Assembly (NCBI GenBank): GCA_913775265.1
Contig: CAJYJH010000054.1
Coordinates: forward strand, 62,001 to 126,000
Length of the DNA: 64,000 bases
Direction: 5' to 3'
From: an uncultured Mucilaginibacter sp.
Lineage (GTDB): Bacteria > Bacteroidota > Bacteroidia > Sphingobacteriales > Sphingobacteriaceae
A program made the translations under genes and the position numbers. The notes beneath the pieces were generated by a model. It was given only the letters and a program-made list of their open reading frames with translations, searched no databases and was not told the origin of the DNA. Positions 48,360-61,354 of this stretch are shown here, one piece after another; positions within the stretch are counted from its first letter, which is position 1; each line of letters starts with the position of its first letter.

Positions 48360-51236
48360 ATGAAAAGAAGATATATAAAGACCTGCTGTGTTTTGTTTGC
48401 CGCATTTTTTGCAGGTGTGGTAGAAACTCACGGTCAGGGAAAAACAGACACGCTGGTAAACGTAGCTTTCCGAACGGTAGCCAAAGAGGATTTACTGGGC
48501 GGCGTTTCTACCGTTAATGTTACTGAACTACTAAAGAAGAGCTATAGCGCTAATAGTTTAGACAATTTGCAAAGCCTGGTAAGTGGCGTAACAGGTACCA
48601 ATATATGGGGGCAGGCACCGCTTATTTTAATTGATGGTATACCCCGCCGCGCCACTGATGTACGTTTAACCGAAGTAGAAACCATTACTGTACTTAAAGG
48701 TGGTGAGGCTGTAGTGCTATACGGCAGCAATGGGTCAAAAGGAGTAATTTTAATTACTACTAAACGAGGACAAATCAGTCCGCTGCGTATTGATGTACGT
48801 GGCAATGCCGGGTTATTTGTGCCGAAAGCGTACCCTAAATACCTTAATGCTGCTGATTACATGACGTATTATAACGAGGCCCTAACTAATGATGGTATCG
48901 CCATCAGGCAGGGATCGGCGGGATATACACAGAGCGAAATTGATATTACCAGGGCAGGCACAAGCCCATTCCGTTACCCCAATATCGATTTTTTTAGCTC
49001 AGATTACGTTCGAAAAACTGCTAAAAGGGCCGATGTAACCACCGAAGTTTCAGGCGGTAACGAATTTGCACGGTATTATACCAATATTGGTTTAAACTAT
49101 AACAATAGCTTAAACAATTACGGTGAGCAAAAAAACAATTATGATTTTGGCTTTAACGTAAGAGGAAATGTGGATATGAACATTGCTAAATGGCTATCGG
49201 CATCCGCAAATGCGGTGGCTAACATGGCTGACAATTACGTAGGCCGGGGCGACTTTTGGGGAGCGAGTGCTACTATCCCACCAAATTTTAACCGGTTTTC
49301 GCCGCTTATTCCAATCAGCGCAATTGATCCAAGCAATGCTCAGGCACTGGCTTTAGCTAATAATAGTAACAATATTATTGACGGACAGTATTTATTGGGC
49401 GGTTTGTCAACCGCTCAAACCAACGTTTTATCGGATATGCTGGCTGCCGGGTACATTAAAACTAAATCGCGTTCCTTCCTTTATAACCTTAACGCCAAGG
49501 CTGATCTGGCATTCGTTACCAAGGGGTTATCGTTTACCACGGGTACCAGTTTAGATTTTAACACAACATACTCTGAAGCATACAATCGGCCTTATGCTAC
49601 TTACCAGCCAACCTGGTCTACTATTAATGGTAGTGATGTTATTACAGGCTTAACTCAGTTTGGCGTAGATCAAAACTCTACTTCCGAATTTGTAGGGCGT
49701 TCTATTTACACGCAAACCATGTCGTTTAAATCTCAGTTTGATTACCGTCGTACCTTTGCCAATGACCATAATATTACGGCAACCGCATTGGGTTGGTGGT
49801 TTACCAGTCAGTACTCGGGCGATAGTGATAACGGCAGCGGCACTTACCAGCCTTTAAAAAACACCAACTTAGGTTTGCAGGCTGGGTATAATTTCCGCAA
49901 AAAGTATTACGTAGATTTTTCGGGTGCGTTTATCCATTCTGCAAAGCTGCCTCCCGGAAAAAGAGACGGTATCTCACCTACGGTTACGTTAGGATGGCGC
50001 CTGAGTGATGAAGGTTTTTTCAAAAACAACCTTTCATTTTTCAATAATTTGAAGATTAACGCTTCGTATTCGTCTATTAAGCAAGACCTGGATGTAACCG
50101 GTAGCAGGTCTAATGATAGAAGTATTGCAGTTGATTATTATTTATACGAAGGATTTTATACTAATCGTACTCCCGTTGCCAATCTTTATAACTGGCGTGA
50201 TGGTGCAGCCGGGGCAAATACTACCCGCTCAGTAGGGGGGGGTAACCCCGACCTTACTTTTGTTAAAAGGAACGAAATCAGAGTTGGCCTTGAAGGTGGC
50301 ATGTTTAACAATACTATTACGTTTGATGCCAACTATTTTAATCAAACAACTGATGGTTTGCTGACACAAGGGCAAAGTATTTATCCATCCTACTTCTCGG
50401 GTTCGGGCGATTTTAGGCCTTGGTTAAACTTCGGGAAAGAGCAACGCAGGGGTGTTGACTTTGCTGTTAACCTGAACAAAAAGGTAGGAGAAGTTCAATA
50501 CTCATTGGGTGTTACCGGGTTGTTTTATAACTCTAAAATATTACGTAGAGACGAAACGCCTGCCGAAAGTTATTTAGCCAGAACCGGTACCGTTTTGGAT
50601 GCAAACTATGGCTATGTAAGCCAGGGCTTTTTTCAAAACCAAGCCGATATTGATAACTCTCCACGTCAAACCTTTGGTACGGTTAAACCAGGCGATATCA
50701 AATACCAGGATATAAACGGCGATGGCGTGATTGACACCCGTGACCAGGTAAATCTGGGCAAAAACGGCTTCGCTGCTTCGCCTTTCAACTTTGGTATTAA
50801 CCTTACAGTTAAATGGAAGCAGATTACGCTGTTTGCTTTAGCATCAGGAAACACTGGTGCCATGGCATTCAAAAACAGCACTTACTACTGGCCAACTGCA
50901 TCGGGTAAATATTCTGAAGAAGTGTTAGGACGATGGACCCCCGCTACAGCAGCTACAGCCACTTATCCGCGTTTAAGTACCAACAGTACTGCCAACAATT
51001 ACCGCAATTCAACTTTCTGGCAGTACAAGACAAACCGGATCAACCTGAACCGGGTGCAAGTTACTTACGACTTTAACAACGAGATCTTTAAAAAATCATT
51101 TGTTCGTGGCCTGAGCGTGTATGCACAAGGAGATAACCTGTTAGTTATTGCCAAAGAGCGCAGACTGATGGAAACCAACATAGGTATTGCACCACAAACA
51201 CGCTTCTTTAACCTGGGTGTTAGAACCGCTTTTTAA
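48360..51236 (+). CDS. SusC-like TonB-dependent receptor without N-terminal regulatory domain (second of tandem pair)
   Basis: This second transporter (958 aa) has a signal peptide ending THGQG (about residue 27) but lacks the carboxypeptidase-regulatory-like sandwich seen in the other SusC proteins here. The mature end goes straight into a TonB-box-like TLVNVAFRTVAKEDLLGG and then the plug, with LILIDGIPRR and TITVLKGGEAVVLYGSNG. The barrel is complete and ends in RTAF. The plug has lost the usual VLKDASA sequence in favour of VLKGGEA. It is paired with a SusD 24 bases downstream. The shorter N-terminus is consistent with the second SusC of xus-like loci, but I cannot confirm this by alignment. 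Confidence 0.9.
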   Translation: MKRRYIKTCCVLFAAFFAGVVETHGQGKTDTLVNVAFRTVAKEDLLGGVSTVNVTELLKKSYSANSLDNLQSLVSGVTGTNIWGQAPLILIDGIPRRATDVRLTEVETITVLKGGEAVVLYGSNGSKGVILITTKRGQISPLRIDVRGNAGLFVPKAYPKYLNAADYMTYYNEALTNDGIAIRQGSAGYTQSEIDITRAGTSPFRYPNIDFFSSDYVRKTAKRADVTTEVSGGNEFARYYTNIGLNYNNSLNNYGEQKNNYDFGFNVRGNVDMNIAKWLSASANAVANMADNYVGRGDFWGASATIPPNFNRFSPLIPISAIDPSNAQALALANNSNNIIDGQYLLGGLSTAQTNVLSDMLAAGYIKTKSRSFLYNLNAKADLAFVTKGLSFTTGTSLDFNTTYSEAYNRPYATYQPTWSTINGSDVITGLTQFGVDQNSTSEFVGRSIYTQTMSFKSQFDYRRTFANDHNITATALGWWFTSQYSGDSDNGSGTYQPLKNTNLGLQAGYNFRKKYYVDFSGAFIHSAKLPPGKRDGISPTVTLGWRLSDEGFFKNNLSFFNNLKINASYSSIKQDLDVTGSRSNDRSIAVDYYLYEGFYTNRTPVANLYNWRDGAAGANTTRSVGGGNPDLTFVKRNEIRVGLEGGMFNNTITFDANYFNQTTDGLLTQGQSIYPSYFSGSGDFRPWLNFGKEQRRGVDFAVNLNKKVGEVQYSLGVTGLFYNSKILRRDETPAESYLARTGTVLDANYGYVSQGFFQNQADIDNSPRQTFGTVKPGDIKYQDINGDGVIDTRDQVNLGKNGFAASPFNFGINLTVKWKQITLFALASGNTGAMAFKNSTYYWPTASGKYSEEVLGRWTPATAATATYPRLSTNSTANNYRNSTFWQYKTNRINLNRVQVTYDFNNEIFKKSFVRGLSVYAQGDNLLVIAKERRLMETNIGIAPQTRFFNLGVRTAF

Positions 51237-51260
51237 ACAATTTTATTAATAGTAGACAAC

Positions 51261-53036
51261 ATGAAATTATATATAGCAATTTTAGGGTTGGCGGCAATAG
51301 CTTTATCGGGCTGCAGGAAGATATTAGATCCTGAGCCTGAAAACTTGAAAACTATAGAGCAAGCCTATACAGATGCAACCTTTGCGCAGGGTATCTTAAT
51401 CAATACATATAACAATATTCCTAACTATTATGATAACTCAGAGCAAGCTACGGACGATGCGGTAACCAACCAGTTAGGTTCAGCGTATCAGCAGCTGGCC
51501 ACCGGTGCCTGGACATCGTCAAACAACCCTGTCTCTCTTTGGAATCAATGTTATGAAGCCATTCAGTACGTCAATCTTTTTCTGGAAAATTCGGCGAAGG
51601 TGAAATGGGCTGCAAACGTTGAGGTAAACACGTTATTTAACAGACGGCTTAGAGGCGAAGCATTTGGTATGCGTGCATTGTACTATTATTTTTTACTTCG
51701 TAATCATGGCGGTGTGGCCAGCAACGGCCAGCTAATGGGCGTGCCTTTGGTTACCAAGTATCAAACTGGTGCCGATGATTTTAACCAGCCGCGAGCCACC
51801 TTTGACGATTGTGTAAAACAAGTATACCGCGATTTGGACAGCGCTGAAACTTATTTGCCGGTTGAGTACAATGATATAAGTGCAGCAGCGCAAATTCCGG
51901 CGGCTTTCAGAAGCTATACCCAAAACGTTGATAATTACAACCGGGTAATGGGCACGGCTGCCCGCCAGTTTGTTAACGGGTTAATTGCAAAAGGAATAAG
52001 GGCCCGCGTTGCTTTACTGGCTGCCAGCCCTGCTTTTACATCAACTGCAGCTAAATGGCAGGATGCTGCTACCGCTGCATCAGTACTGATTGATTACCGT
52101 GGCGGTGTTAACGCCTTGCCGGCAACCGGCGGTACCTTTTATGCAACCGATGTAGATAATCAAAGCAACGGATCAAACCCGCCCGAGATGATCTGGAGAG
52201 CAAACTTGAGTTCGAGTGATCTATCCAACCAGCAGGAGGCTCAGCACTTCCCGCCGTCATTGTTCGGGTTGGGCATTATGAATCCTACACAAAATCTGGT
52301 GGATGCTTTCCCGATGGCTAATGGTTATCCTATTAATCACCCTAATGCGGCATACAACCCTGCAAATCCTTATGCAAGCAGAGACCCGCGCTTAAGAAAT
52401 TACATCATTTATGATGGCAGTACTGCAGGCGTGAGTAATGCTGTAATAAGGACCGGAAGCAGTTCTACAACAGCCGACGCTATCAATAAGCCAAATGCTA
52501 CCCGTACAGGCTACTACATGAAAAAGCGTTTACGCATGGATGTAAATCGTAACCCGAGTTCGCTCAATCCAAAAAACCACTACATACCACGCATGCGTTT
52601 TACAGAAATGTACCTGGCTTATGCGGAGGCTGCTAATGAAGCCTACGGACCAACAGGTACAGGTAGTAAATCATATTCTGCTTATGATGTAATTAAAGCG
52701 ATACGCAAAAGAGCGCTGAGCCCGAATGCCGCTTTTGCAGACCCTTACCTGGAAGAGTGTAAATCAGATCAAAGCAAGATGCGTGAATTGATACGTAATG
52801 AGCGTAGGTTGGAATTAAGTTTTGAAAGCTTCCGCTTTTGGGACTTGCGCCGCTGGAAAGTGGATTTAAGCAAATTAAATGAAACCGCCAGAGGGTTAGA
52901 CGTAAATGGTGCAACAATTACACCTTTAGATAACGTTGAAGCCCGTTCTTTCCAAAGCTATATGTATTACGGCCCAATTCCTATCAGCGAAGTGCAAAAG
53001 TATAACCAGCTGTTGCAAAATCAGGGTTGGAGATAA
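51261..53036 (+). CDS. SusD/RagB-family lipoprotein (second of tandem pair)
   Basis: This SusD-like lipoprotein (591 aa) has a lipobox ending ALSGC at about residue 18, followed by RKILDPEPENL. SusD blocks include LRGEAFGMRALYYYFLLRNHGG near residue 130 (shown in part) and the C-terminal RNERRLELSFESFRFWDLR near residue 513. It pairs with the truncated-type SusC upstream, and the next lipoprotein begins 36 bases on. Confidence 0.94.
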   Translation: MKLYIAILGLAAIALSGCRKILDPEPENLKTIEQAYTDATFAQGILINTYNNIPNYYDNSEQATDDAVTNQLGSAYQQLATGAWTSSNNPVSLWNQCYEAIQYVNLFLENSAKVKWAANVEVNTLFNRRLRGEAFGMRALYYYFLLRNHGGVASNGQLMGVPLVTKYQTGADDFNQPRATFDDCVKQVYRDLDSAETYLPVEYNDISAAAQIPAAFRSYTQNVDNYNRVMGTAARQFVNGLIAKGIRARVALLAASPAFTSTAAKWQDAATAASVLIDYRGGVNALPATGGTFYATDVDNQSNGSNPPEMIWRANLSSSDLSNQQEAQHFPPSLFGLGIMNPTQNLVDAFPMANGYPINHPNAAYNPANPYASRDPRLRNYIIYDGSTAGVSNAVIRTGSSSTTADAINKPNATRTGYYMKKRLRMDVNRNPSSLNPKNHYIPRMRFTEMYLAYAEAANEAYGPTGTGSKSYSAYDVIKAIRKRALSPNAAFADPYLEECKSDQSKMRELIRNERRLELSFESFRFWDLRRWKVDLSKLNETARGLDVNGATITPLDNVEARSFQSYMYYGPIPISEVQKYNQLLQNQGWR

Positions 53037-53072
53037 CAAAGTTCTTACAGGAAAAGAAATAATTTTACAAAA

Positions 53073-54104
53073 ATGAAACTGAATAAGATATATATGGGGC
53101 TGGCAGTAGCAGCAGGTTTGCTGGCCTCCTGCAAAAACAGCGATAACCCGTTTCCCGATTTTACCAATACAGCCGTTTATTTTGCAACGCAATATCCGGT
53201 AAGAACGGTAGAACTTGGTGAGGATTTGAACGTAGATAACTCACTGGATAATCAGCGCAAAATATCTATTAAAGCTACCATGGGTGGGGTTTATGAAAAC
53301 AAAAAAGATGTAGCCATTGATTTTAGAGTTGACGAGTCGCTTTTATCTAACTTGTACTACGTTGGTGGTGCTAAAATAAATGCTATGCCTGCACAGTATT
53401 ACCAGTTGGCTTCCAACAAAATCACTATCCCATCCGGAAGTATACTTGGAGGTGTTGAAGTCCAGTTAACCGATGCGTTTTTTGCCGATCCAGCCGCCGT
53501 TAACAGAAATTATGTGATACCCTTGGTGATGACCAACGTGAGCGGTGTGGATTCCATTCTTAAGGGTGTTCCGCTTGTGGCCAATCCGTCACGTGTGGTT
53601 GGAAGCAACTGGGCTACGCTGCCTAAAGACTATGTTCTTTATGCTGTTAAATATGCCAACCCATGGCAGGCAAATTATTTACGTAGAGGTGCAGATCAGA
53701 TTACAGCGGCTACCGGTACGGTTACATCTGCTAACCGTCGTACGCCATTTGTAGAGAACAACGAGGTAGTAAGTGCATCAACTATAGGGCTAAAAATAGC
53801 CAGATTGCCTGTGAATATTAAAAATAGCACAGGTACCAATGTATCGGTTGATTTGATTTTAACTTTTGCCGATGACAACACTTGTACGGTAACCGGCAAC
53901 TCTGCTAACTTTGATGTTGCTGGCACCGGTAAGTTTGTGTCTAACGGAGAAAAAAACAGTTTAGGCGGCAAAGACAGAAGCGCCATCTATCTTGATTATA
54001 CGATTAACGCTAAGCTTTTAAACATAAAATATGCCACTAAAGATACACTCGTTGTACGCGACAGGGGTATTAAAGCGGAGACTTTTAGTGTAGAAAGAAG
54101 GTAA
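53073..54104 (+). CDS. DUF1735/DUF4361-type surface glycan-binding lipoprotein
   Basis: This 343-aa lipoprotein has a lipobox ending LLASC at about residue 20. Its first half (about residues 35-165) resembles the DUF1735 beta-sandwich, with TAVYFATQYPVRTVELGED and an ITIPSGSILGGVEV block. The second half (about 190-340) resembles DUF4361, starting at LYAVKYANPWQANYLRRG. Such proteins follow tandem SusCD pairs and act as surface glycan-binding accessory proteins. Its place as fifth gene matches xusE-type proteins. It has no catalytic motif. A 13-bp terminator follows and ends the transport operon. Confidence 0.78.
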   Translation: MKLNKIYMGLAVAAGLLASCKNSDNPFPDFTNTAVYFATQYPVRTVELGEDLNVDNSLDNQRKISIKATMGGVYENKKDVAIDFRVDESLLSNLYYVGGAKINAMPAQYYQLASNKITIPSGSILGGVEVQLTDAFFADPAAVNRNYVIPLVMTNVSGVDSILKGVPLVANPSRVVGSNWATLPKDYVLYAVKYANPWQANYLRRGADQITAATGTVTSANRRTPFVENNEVVSASTIGLKIARLPVNIKNSTGTNVSVDLILTFADDNTCTVTGNSANFDVAGTGKFVSNGEKNSLGGKDRSAIYLDYTINAKLLNIKYATKDTLVVRDRGIKAETFSVERR

Positions 54105-54128
54105 CAATTTTATTGGCTATGTTATTTA

Positions 54129-54164
54129 AAAGCAGGTTTGATAGATAGTTGTCAAACCTGCTTT
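54129..54164 (+). terminator. Rho-independent terminator after the tandem SusCD operon
   Basis: A perfect 13-bp stem (54129-54141 with 54152-54164) has a 10-base loop and is followed by ATTTTTATT. It separates transport genes from enzyme genes. Confidence 0.85.
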
Positions 54165-54233
54165 ATTTTTATTCAACCACCGACATTGTTGTTATGCCGG
54201 TAGTTTTAAATACTGCTTTAATAACGAATACTT

Positions 54234-55646
54234 ATGAACAAAAAAAGTCTTTACTCACTCTGTGCTTTGTTGTATTTAGGAGCTGGCAAGCTGCACGCCC
54301 AAAACCCTATTATCCAAACTCATTACTCGCCCGATCCAGCGCCTATGGTATATAAAGGCGTAGTGTATACTTATAGTGGCGATGATATACCCGGAACGGA
54401 TTTTTATTACATGACCAAGTGGCGGGTAAGCTCATCGGCTGATATGGTGAACTGGACGGACCATGGCGTGCCCATCTCGCTCGAGTCATTCACCTGGGCA
54501 CGCGATAGGGCATGGGCAGCCCAGTGTATTGAGCGTAACGGCAAGTTTTACTGGTATGTCTGTGCCCAAACGGTAGATAACAACATGGCAGTAGGCGTAG
54601 CCGTGGCAGATAAACCTACAGGTCCTTTTAAAGATGCTTTGGGTAAGCCTCTCATCAGCACCGGCAACTGGTCTAACATCGACCCCACCGTTTATATTGA
54701 TGATGACGGACAGGCATATTTGTACTGGGGCAATGGAAGCTGCTATTACGTTAAATTAAATAAAGACATGGTTTCGTACGCGGGAGACATTGTTCAGATA
54801 CCCCAAACCGAAGAAACTTTTGGCGGTGTAAGGCAACCCAGAAACAACAGTAATACCGCCAATAATTTGGGAACACCACCGGTGAAAGATATGTATGTGG
54901 AGGGTCCTTGGTTTTATAAGCGTAATAATAAGTACTATTTGATGTATGCCGGTATTAGTAAAGGCGCCGAATGCTTGTCTTATTCCATGAGCGACAAGCC
55001 TGTTGGCCCATGGAAATATCAGGGCAAAATTATGACGGGGCAGGCTACCAACAGCTTTACCAATCACGGCGGGATTATTGATTTTAAAGGCAAATCGTAC
55101 CTGTTTTACCATACCGGTTTGCTGCCCGGCGGTGGTAGCTATGGCCGCTCAACCGCAATCGAAGAGTTTAAGTACAACGCTGATGGTACTATACCTGCCA
55201 TCAATATTTCTAAAGCTGGTGTTGAACCGGTAGCCACGCTCAACCCTTATAACAGGATAGAAGCCGAAACCGCAGCATGGTCCGAAAAATGTAAGATTGA
55301 TCAGAATGACAAAGTAGGAGTATATGTTACTCAAACGCGCACGGGCGGGTACATTAAGCTGCGCAATGTCGATTTCGGCAGTACATCGCCCAACAAGTAT
55401 TCGGCTATGATAGCAGCCGGTTTAGATGGCGGCATATTGGAAGTACATGCCGATAGCGTAAAGAGCAAGGCTGTTGCCGTGATTAATGTACCGCGTACAG
55501 GTGGCTGGCAATCTTGGAAGTTGTTATCAGCACCGGTAGATAACCCTGTAACCGGCACACACGATGTTTACTTAGTGTTTAAGGGGCAGAACATTACAGC
55601 CGGACGCGAACTGTTTAATCTGAATTACTGGAAGTTTGAAAAATAG
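54234..55646 (+). CDS. GH43 arabinofuranosidase with CBM6 domain
   Basis: This 470-aa exported enzyme has a signal peptide ending KLHAQ, a GH43 propeller (about residues 25-335) and a C-terminal CBM6-type beta-sandwich (about 340-470, beginning NRIEAETAAWSEK). Catalytic positions are Asp34 in YSPDPAP, Asp150 in NIDPTVY and Glu223 in YVEGPW. This pairing is found in arabinoxylan arabinofuranohydrolases such as XynD of Bacillus subtilis, where CBM6 binds xylan. It begins the enzyme part of the locus just after the SusCD operon terminator. Removal of arabinose side chains from xylan is the best prediction. Confidence 0.9.
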   Translation: MNKKSLYSLCALLYLGAGKLHAQNPIIQTHYSPDPAPMVYKGVVYTYSGDDIPGTDFYYMTKWRVSSSADMVNWTDHGVPISLESFTWARDRAWAAQCIERNGKFYWYVCAQTVDNNMAVGVAVADKPTGPFKDALGKPLISTGNWSNIDPTVYIDDDGQAYLYWGNGSCYYVKLNKDMVSYAGDIVQIPQTEETFGGVRQPRNNSNTANNLGTPPVKDMYVEGPWFYKRNNKYYLMYAGISKGAECLSYSMSDKPVGPWKYQGKIMTGQATNSFTNHGGIIDFKGKSYLFYHTGLLPGGGSYGRSTAIEEFKYNADGTIPAINISKAGVEPVATLNPYNRIEAETAAWSEKCKIDQNDKVGVYVTQTRTGGYIKLRNVDFGSTSPNKYSAMIAAGLDGGILEVHADSVKSKAVAVINVPRTGGWQSWKLLSAPVDNPVTGTHDVYLVFKGQNITAGRELFNLNYWKFEK

Positions 55647-55827
55647 CTGCTATCTAACACATAAGGATAACAAGTTATTTCAAGGATTTACTGATTTCAA
55701 CGTTAATTAACCGGGAGTCAAATCAAGCAACTATATAACTATATAGGAGCGTATGCTGCTAATATAGTAATGCAATCGATAACAGGGTTAAAATGATATT
55801 ACTGCCTGCCAATATTTTTATAGTTAG

Positions 55828-59004
<3,177 letters not shown>

Positions 59005-59008
59005 TTTT

Positions 59009-61267
59009 ATGAGATATTTTAATCATATCAGCAAGCCACTAAGGACGTTTGCAGTGGCCTTGGGTACTATGGCTTGCACAGAAGCAAACGCGCAGCAGAA
59101 TACGGCCTACCTGCCTACACGCGATGAAATGTTGCAACGTTACAGCCGTGCAAATGCAACCGACTCTGCGGTGAGGAATACCGTGTTTAAAACAAGTGTG
59201 TTTCCGGTGTGGAAGCCGGATGGTAAAGGCTTTTTATACAGGAATATCCTCAATAAAGATAGCCTGGCAGAGTACGTGTACATTGATGCCGAAAGCAAAA
59301 CACGTGGAACGGCTTTTAGTAATGCAAAAATGGCAGCGGCCTTGAGCGCCGCAAGTGGCACTCCTGTTACGGCTGATCGCTTATTAATATATGATGTGAG
59401 CTGGCTGCCTGATGGCAAAGCATTGCGCTTTAAGTATCGCAACAATTACTATGAGGCTGATTTAACCTCGTATGCGGTTAAAAAAGCTCAAAGTAGCGAG
59501 TCGTCTCAACGCAGAAACCGCCGTTCGCCATGGGATGCACAATCGCCTGATGGTAAATGGACTGCATTTGTACAGGACTATAATATTTATGTGCGCCCTG
59601 CCAACGGCGGGGAACCTGTAAAACTAAGCAGCGCCGGTACTAAAGATAACCCGTTTGTAGAGTGGCGCTGGTCGCCGGTGGGCAATTTTTTAGTAGGCTT
59701 TAAATCGGAGCCGCATGAAACTAAAAAGGTTTATTATGTGCTTTCCTCTTTGCCAAATACCACCCGTGGCGAACTGCGCTCGCAGCCTTACGCGCAGCCC
59801 GGAGATGAGCTGACCAAATACGAGTTACACACCTTTAACCTGGCGCAGCTAAAAGGACAATTGGTGCAGGATGATAATAACTACTTAGAAGTACCTTACC
59901 TGCATTGGGAAAAAGACGGCAGGCATTTTATATACGAAAAAGCCGATCGCGGCCATCAGCGTTACCGCATCATGGAAGCAGACGCCCAAACCGGCGCCAC
60001 ACGGACGTTGATAGACGAAAAAACAAAAACCTTCATCTACGAGCAACGCATTTACATGAAACACCTGCCGGCAACCGACGAGATCATCTGGTCTTCGGAA
60101 AAAGATGGATGGCGGCACCTGTATTTGGTTGATACTAAAGCCGGAAAAATTAAAAACGCTATCACTAAAGGCAATTGGGTGGTACGTAATATTGATAGTG
60201 TAGATGAGGTTAAGCGAGAAGTTTGGTTTACGGCCTGCGGTCGTAACAATGGCGAAGATCCCTATCACATCCATTACTACCGCATCGGTTTCAACGGTAA
60301 AAATCTGATCGATTTGACGCCGAAGCAAAGTAATCATCAGGTCGTATTTTCGAAAGATAAGCGCTTTTACACCGACACTTACTCTACCATTAACACAGCC
60401 CCGATAACCGAGTTGCACCGCACTGCCGACGGCATAAAGCTAATGGATTTAGAGCAGGCCGACGTAAGTAAACTGGTAGCCACGGGTATTAAATTACCTG
60501 AAATATTTGTGGCCAAAGCCCGTGACGGCGTAACAGATTGTTGGGGCATATTATGCCGCCCGTCAAATTTCGATGCGCAGAAAAAATATCCGGTTATCGA
60601 GTACATTTATGCCGGTCCTCACGATTCGTTTGTGCCTAAAAGCTTCCGTGCTTGGAGCGAGATGCAGAGTATTGCCGAATTGGGCTTTATGGTTGTGATG
60701 CTCGACGGCATGGGCACAGCTAATCGCTCTAAAGCATTTCATGATATATGTTGGAAAAACATTGCCGATTCTGGCTTTCCGGACCGTATTTTATGGATGA
60801 AAGCACTGGCTAAAAAATATCCTTATGTAGATACCGATAGGGTAGGTATCTTCGGCACCTCCGCAGGCGGACAAAGTTCGACCGGGGCATTGTTATCACA
60901 TCCCGAGTTTTACGATTGTGCCGTATCTGCCTGTGGCTGCCATGATAACAGGGTAGACAAAAAGTGGTGGAACGAGCAGTGGATGGGATATCCCGTTGGC
61001 CCGCATTACGACGAGCAATCTAACGTAACTAATGCACACAAGCTTAAAGGTAACCTGTTGCTTATTGTAGGCGAGGCCGATACCAATGTACCGCCCGAGT
61101 CAACTTACCGTGTGGTGGATGCCTTAATTAAGGCTAATAAGGATTTTGATTTATTGACAGTTCCCGGCATGGGGCACAGTGACGGTGGCCCGTACGGACG
61201 CCGCAAACTACGAGACTTTTTTGTAAAGCATTTGATGAATGTTGATCCGCCGTCCCGTAATCAATAA
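59009..61267 (+). CDS. S9-family (DPP4-like) alpha/beta hydrolase, exported
   Basis: This 752-aa exported protein has a signal peptide ending ANAQ, an N-terminal DPP4-type propeller (about residues 40-490) and a C-terminal S9 hydrolase domain (about 530-745). The catalytic triad is Ser618 in FGTSAGG, Asp691 in GEADTN and His723 in GMGHSDG. DPP4 peptidases normally have GWSYGG at the nucleophile; GTSAGG resembles esterases of the hormone-sensitive-lipase type. It is coupled to the GH2 gene and ends a glycan locus, so an esterase acting on hemicellulose side chains is as likely as a peptidase. Confidence 0.85.
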   Translation: MRYFNHISKPLRTFAVALGTMACTEANAQQNTAYLPTRDEMLQRYSRANATDSAVRNTVFKTSVFPVWKPDGKGFLYRNILNKDSLAEYVYIDAESKTRGTAFSNAKMAAALSAASGTPVTADRLLIYDVSWLPDGKALRFKYRNNYYEADLTSYAVKKAQSSESSQRRNRRSPWDAQSPDGKWTAFVQDYNIYVRPANGGEPVKLSSAGTKDNPFVEWRWSPVGNFLVGFKSEPHETKKVYYVLSSLPNTTRGELRSQPYAQPGDELTKYELHTFNLAQLKGQLVQDDNNYLEVPYLHWEKDGRHFIYEKADRGHQRYRIMEADAQTGATRTLIDEKTKTFIYEQRIYMKHLPATDEIIWSSEKDGWRHLYLVDTKAGKIKNAITKGNWVVRNIDSVDEVKREVWFTACGRNNGEDPYHIHYYRIGFNGKNLIDLTPKQSNHQVVFSKDKRFYTDTYSTINTAPITELHRTADGIKLMDLEQADVSKLVATGIKLPEIFVAKARDGVTDCWGILCRPSNFDAQKKYPVIEYIYAGPHDSFVPKSFRAWSEMQSIAELGFMVVMLDGMGTANRSKAFHDICWKNIADSGFPDRILWMKALAKKYPYVDTDRVGIFGTSAGGQSSTGALLSHPEFYDCAVSACGCHDNRVDKKWWNEQWMGYPVGPHYDEQSNVTNAHKLKGNLLLIVGEADTNVPPESTYRVVDALIKANKDFDLLTVPGMGHSDGGPYGRRKLRDFFVKHLMNVDPPSRNQ

Positions 61268-61281
61268 GTTATTATTTTATA

Positions 61282-61327
61282 AAAGTACAAGAGGCCGGAT
61301 GTTAAAACATCCGGCCTCTTGTACTTT
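61282..61327. terminator. Bidirectional terminator between convergent genes
   Basis: A perfect 22-bp stem (61282-61303 with 61306-61327) closes on an AA loop, flanked by T-rich sequence on both strands. It lies between the plus-strand S9 gene and the minus-strand aminopeptidase and can stop both. Confidence 0.9.
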
Positions 61328-61354
61328 GTTTTGTGTCTGTGTTAACTAATCGAA

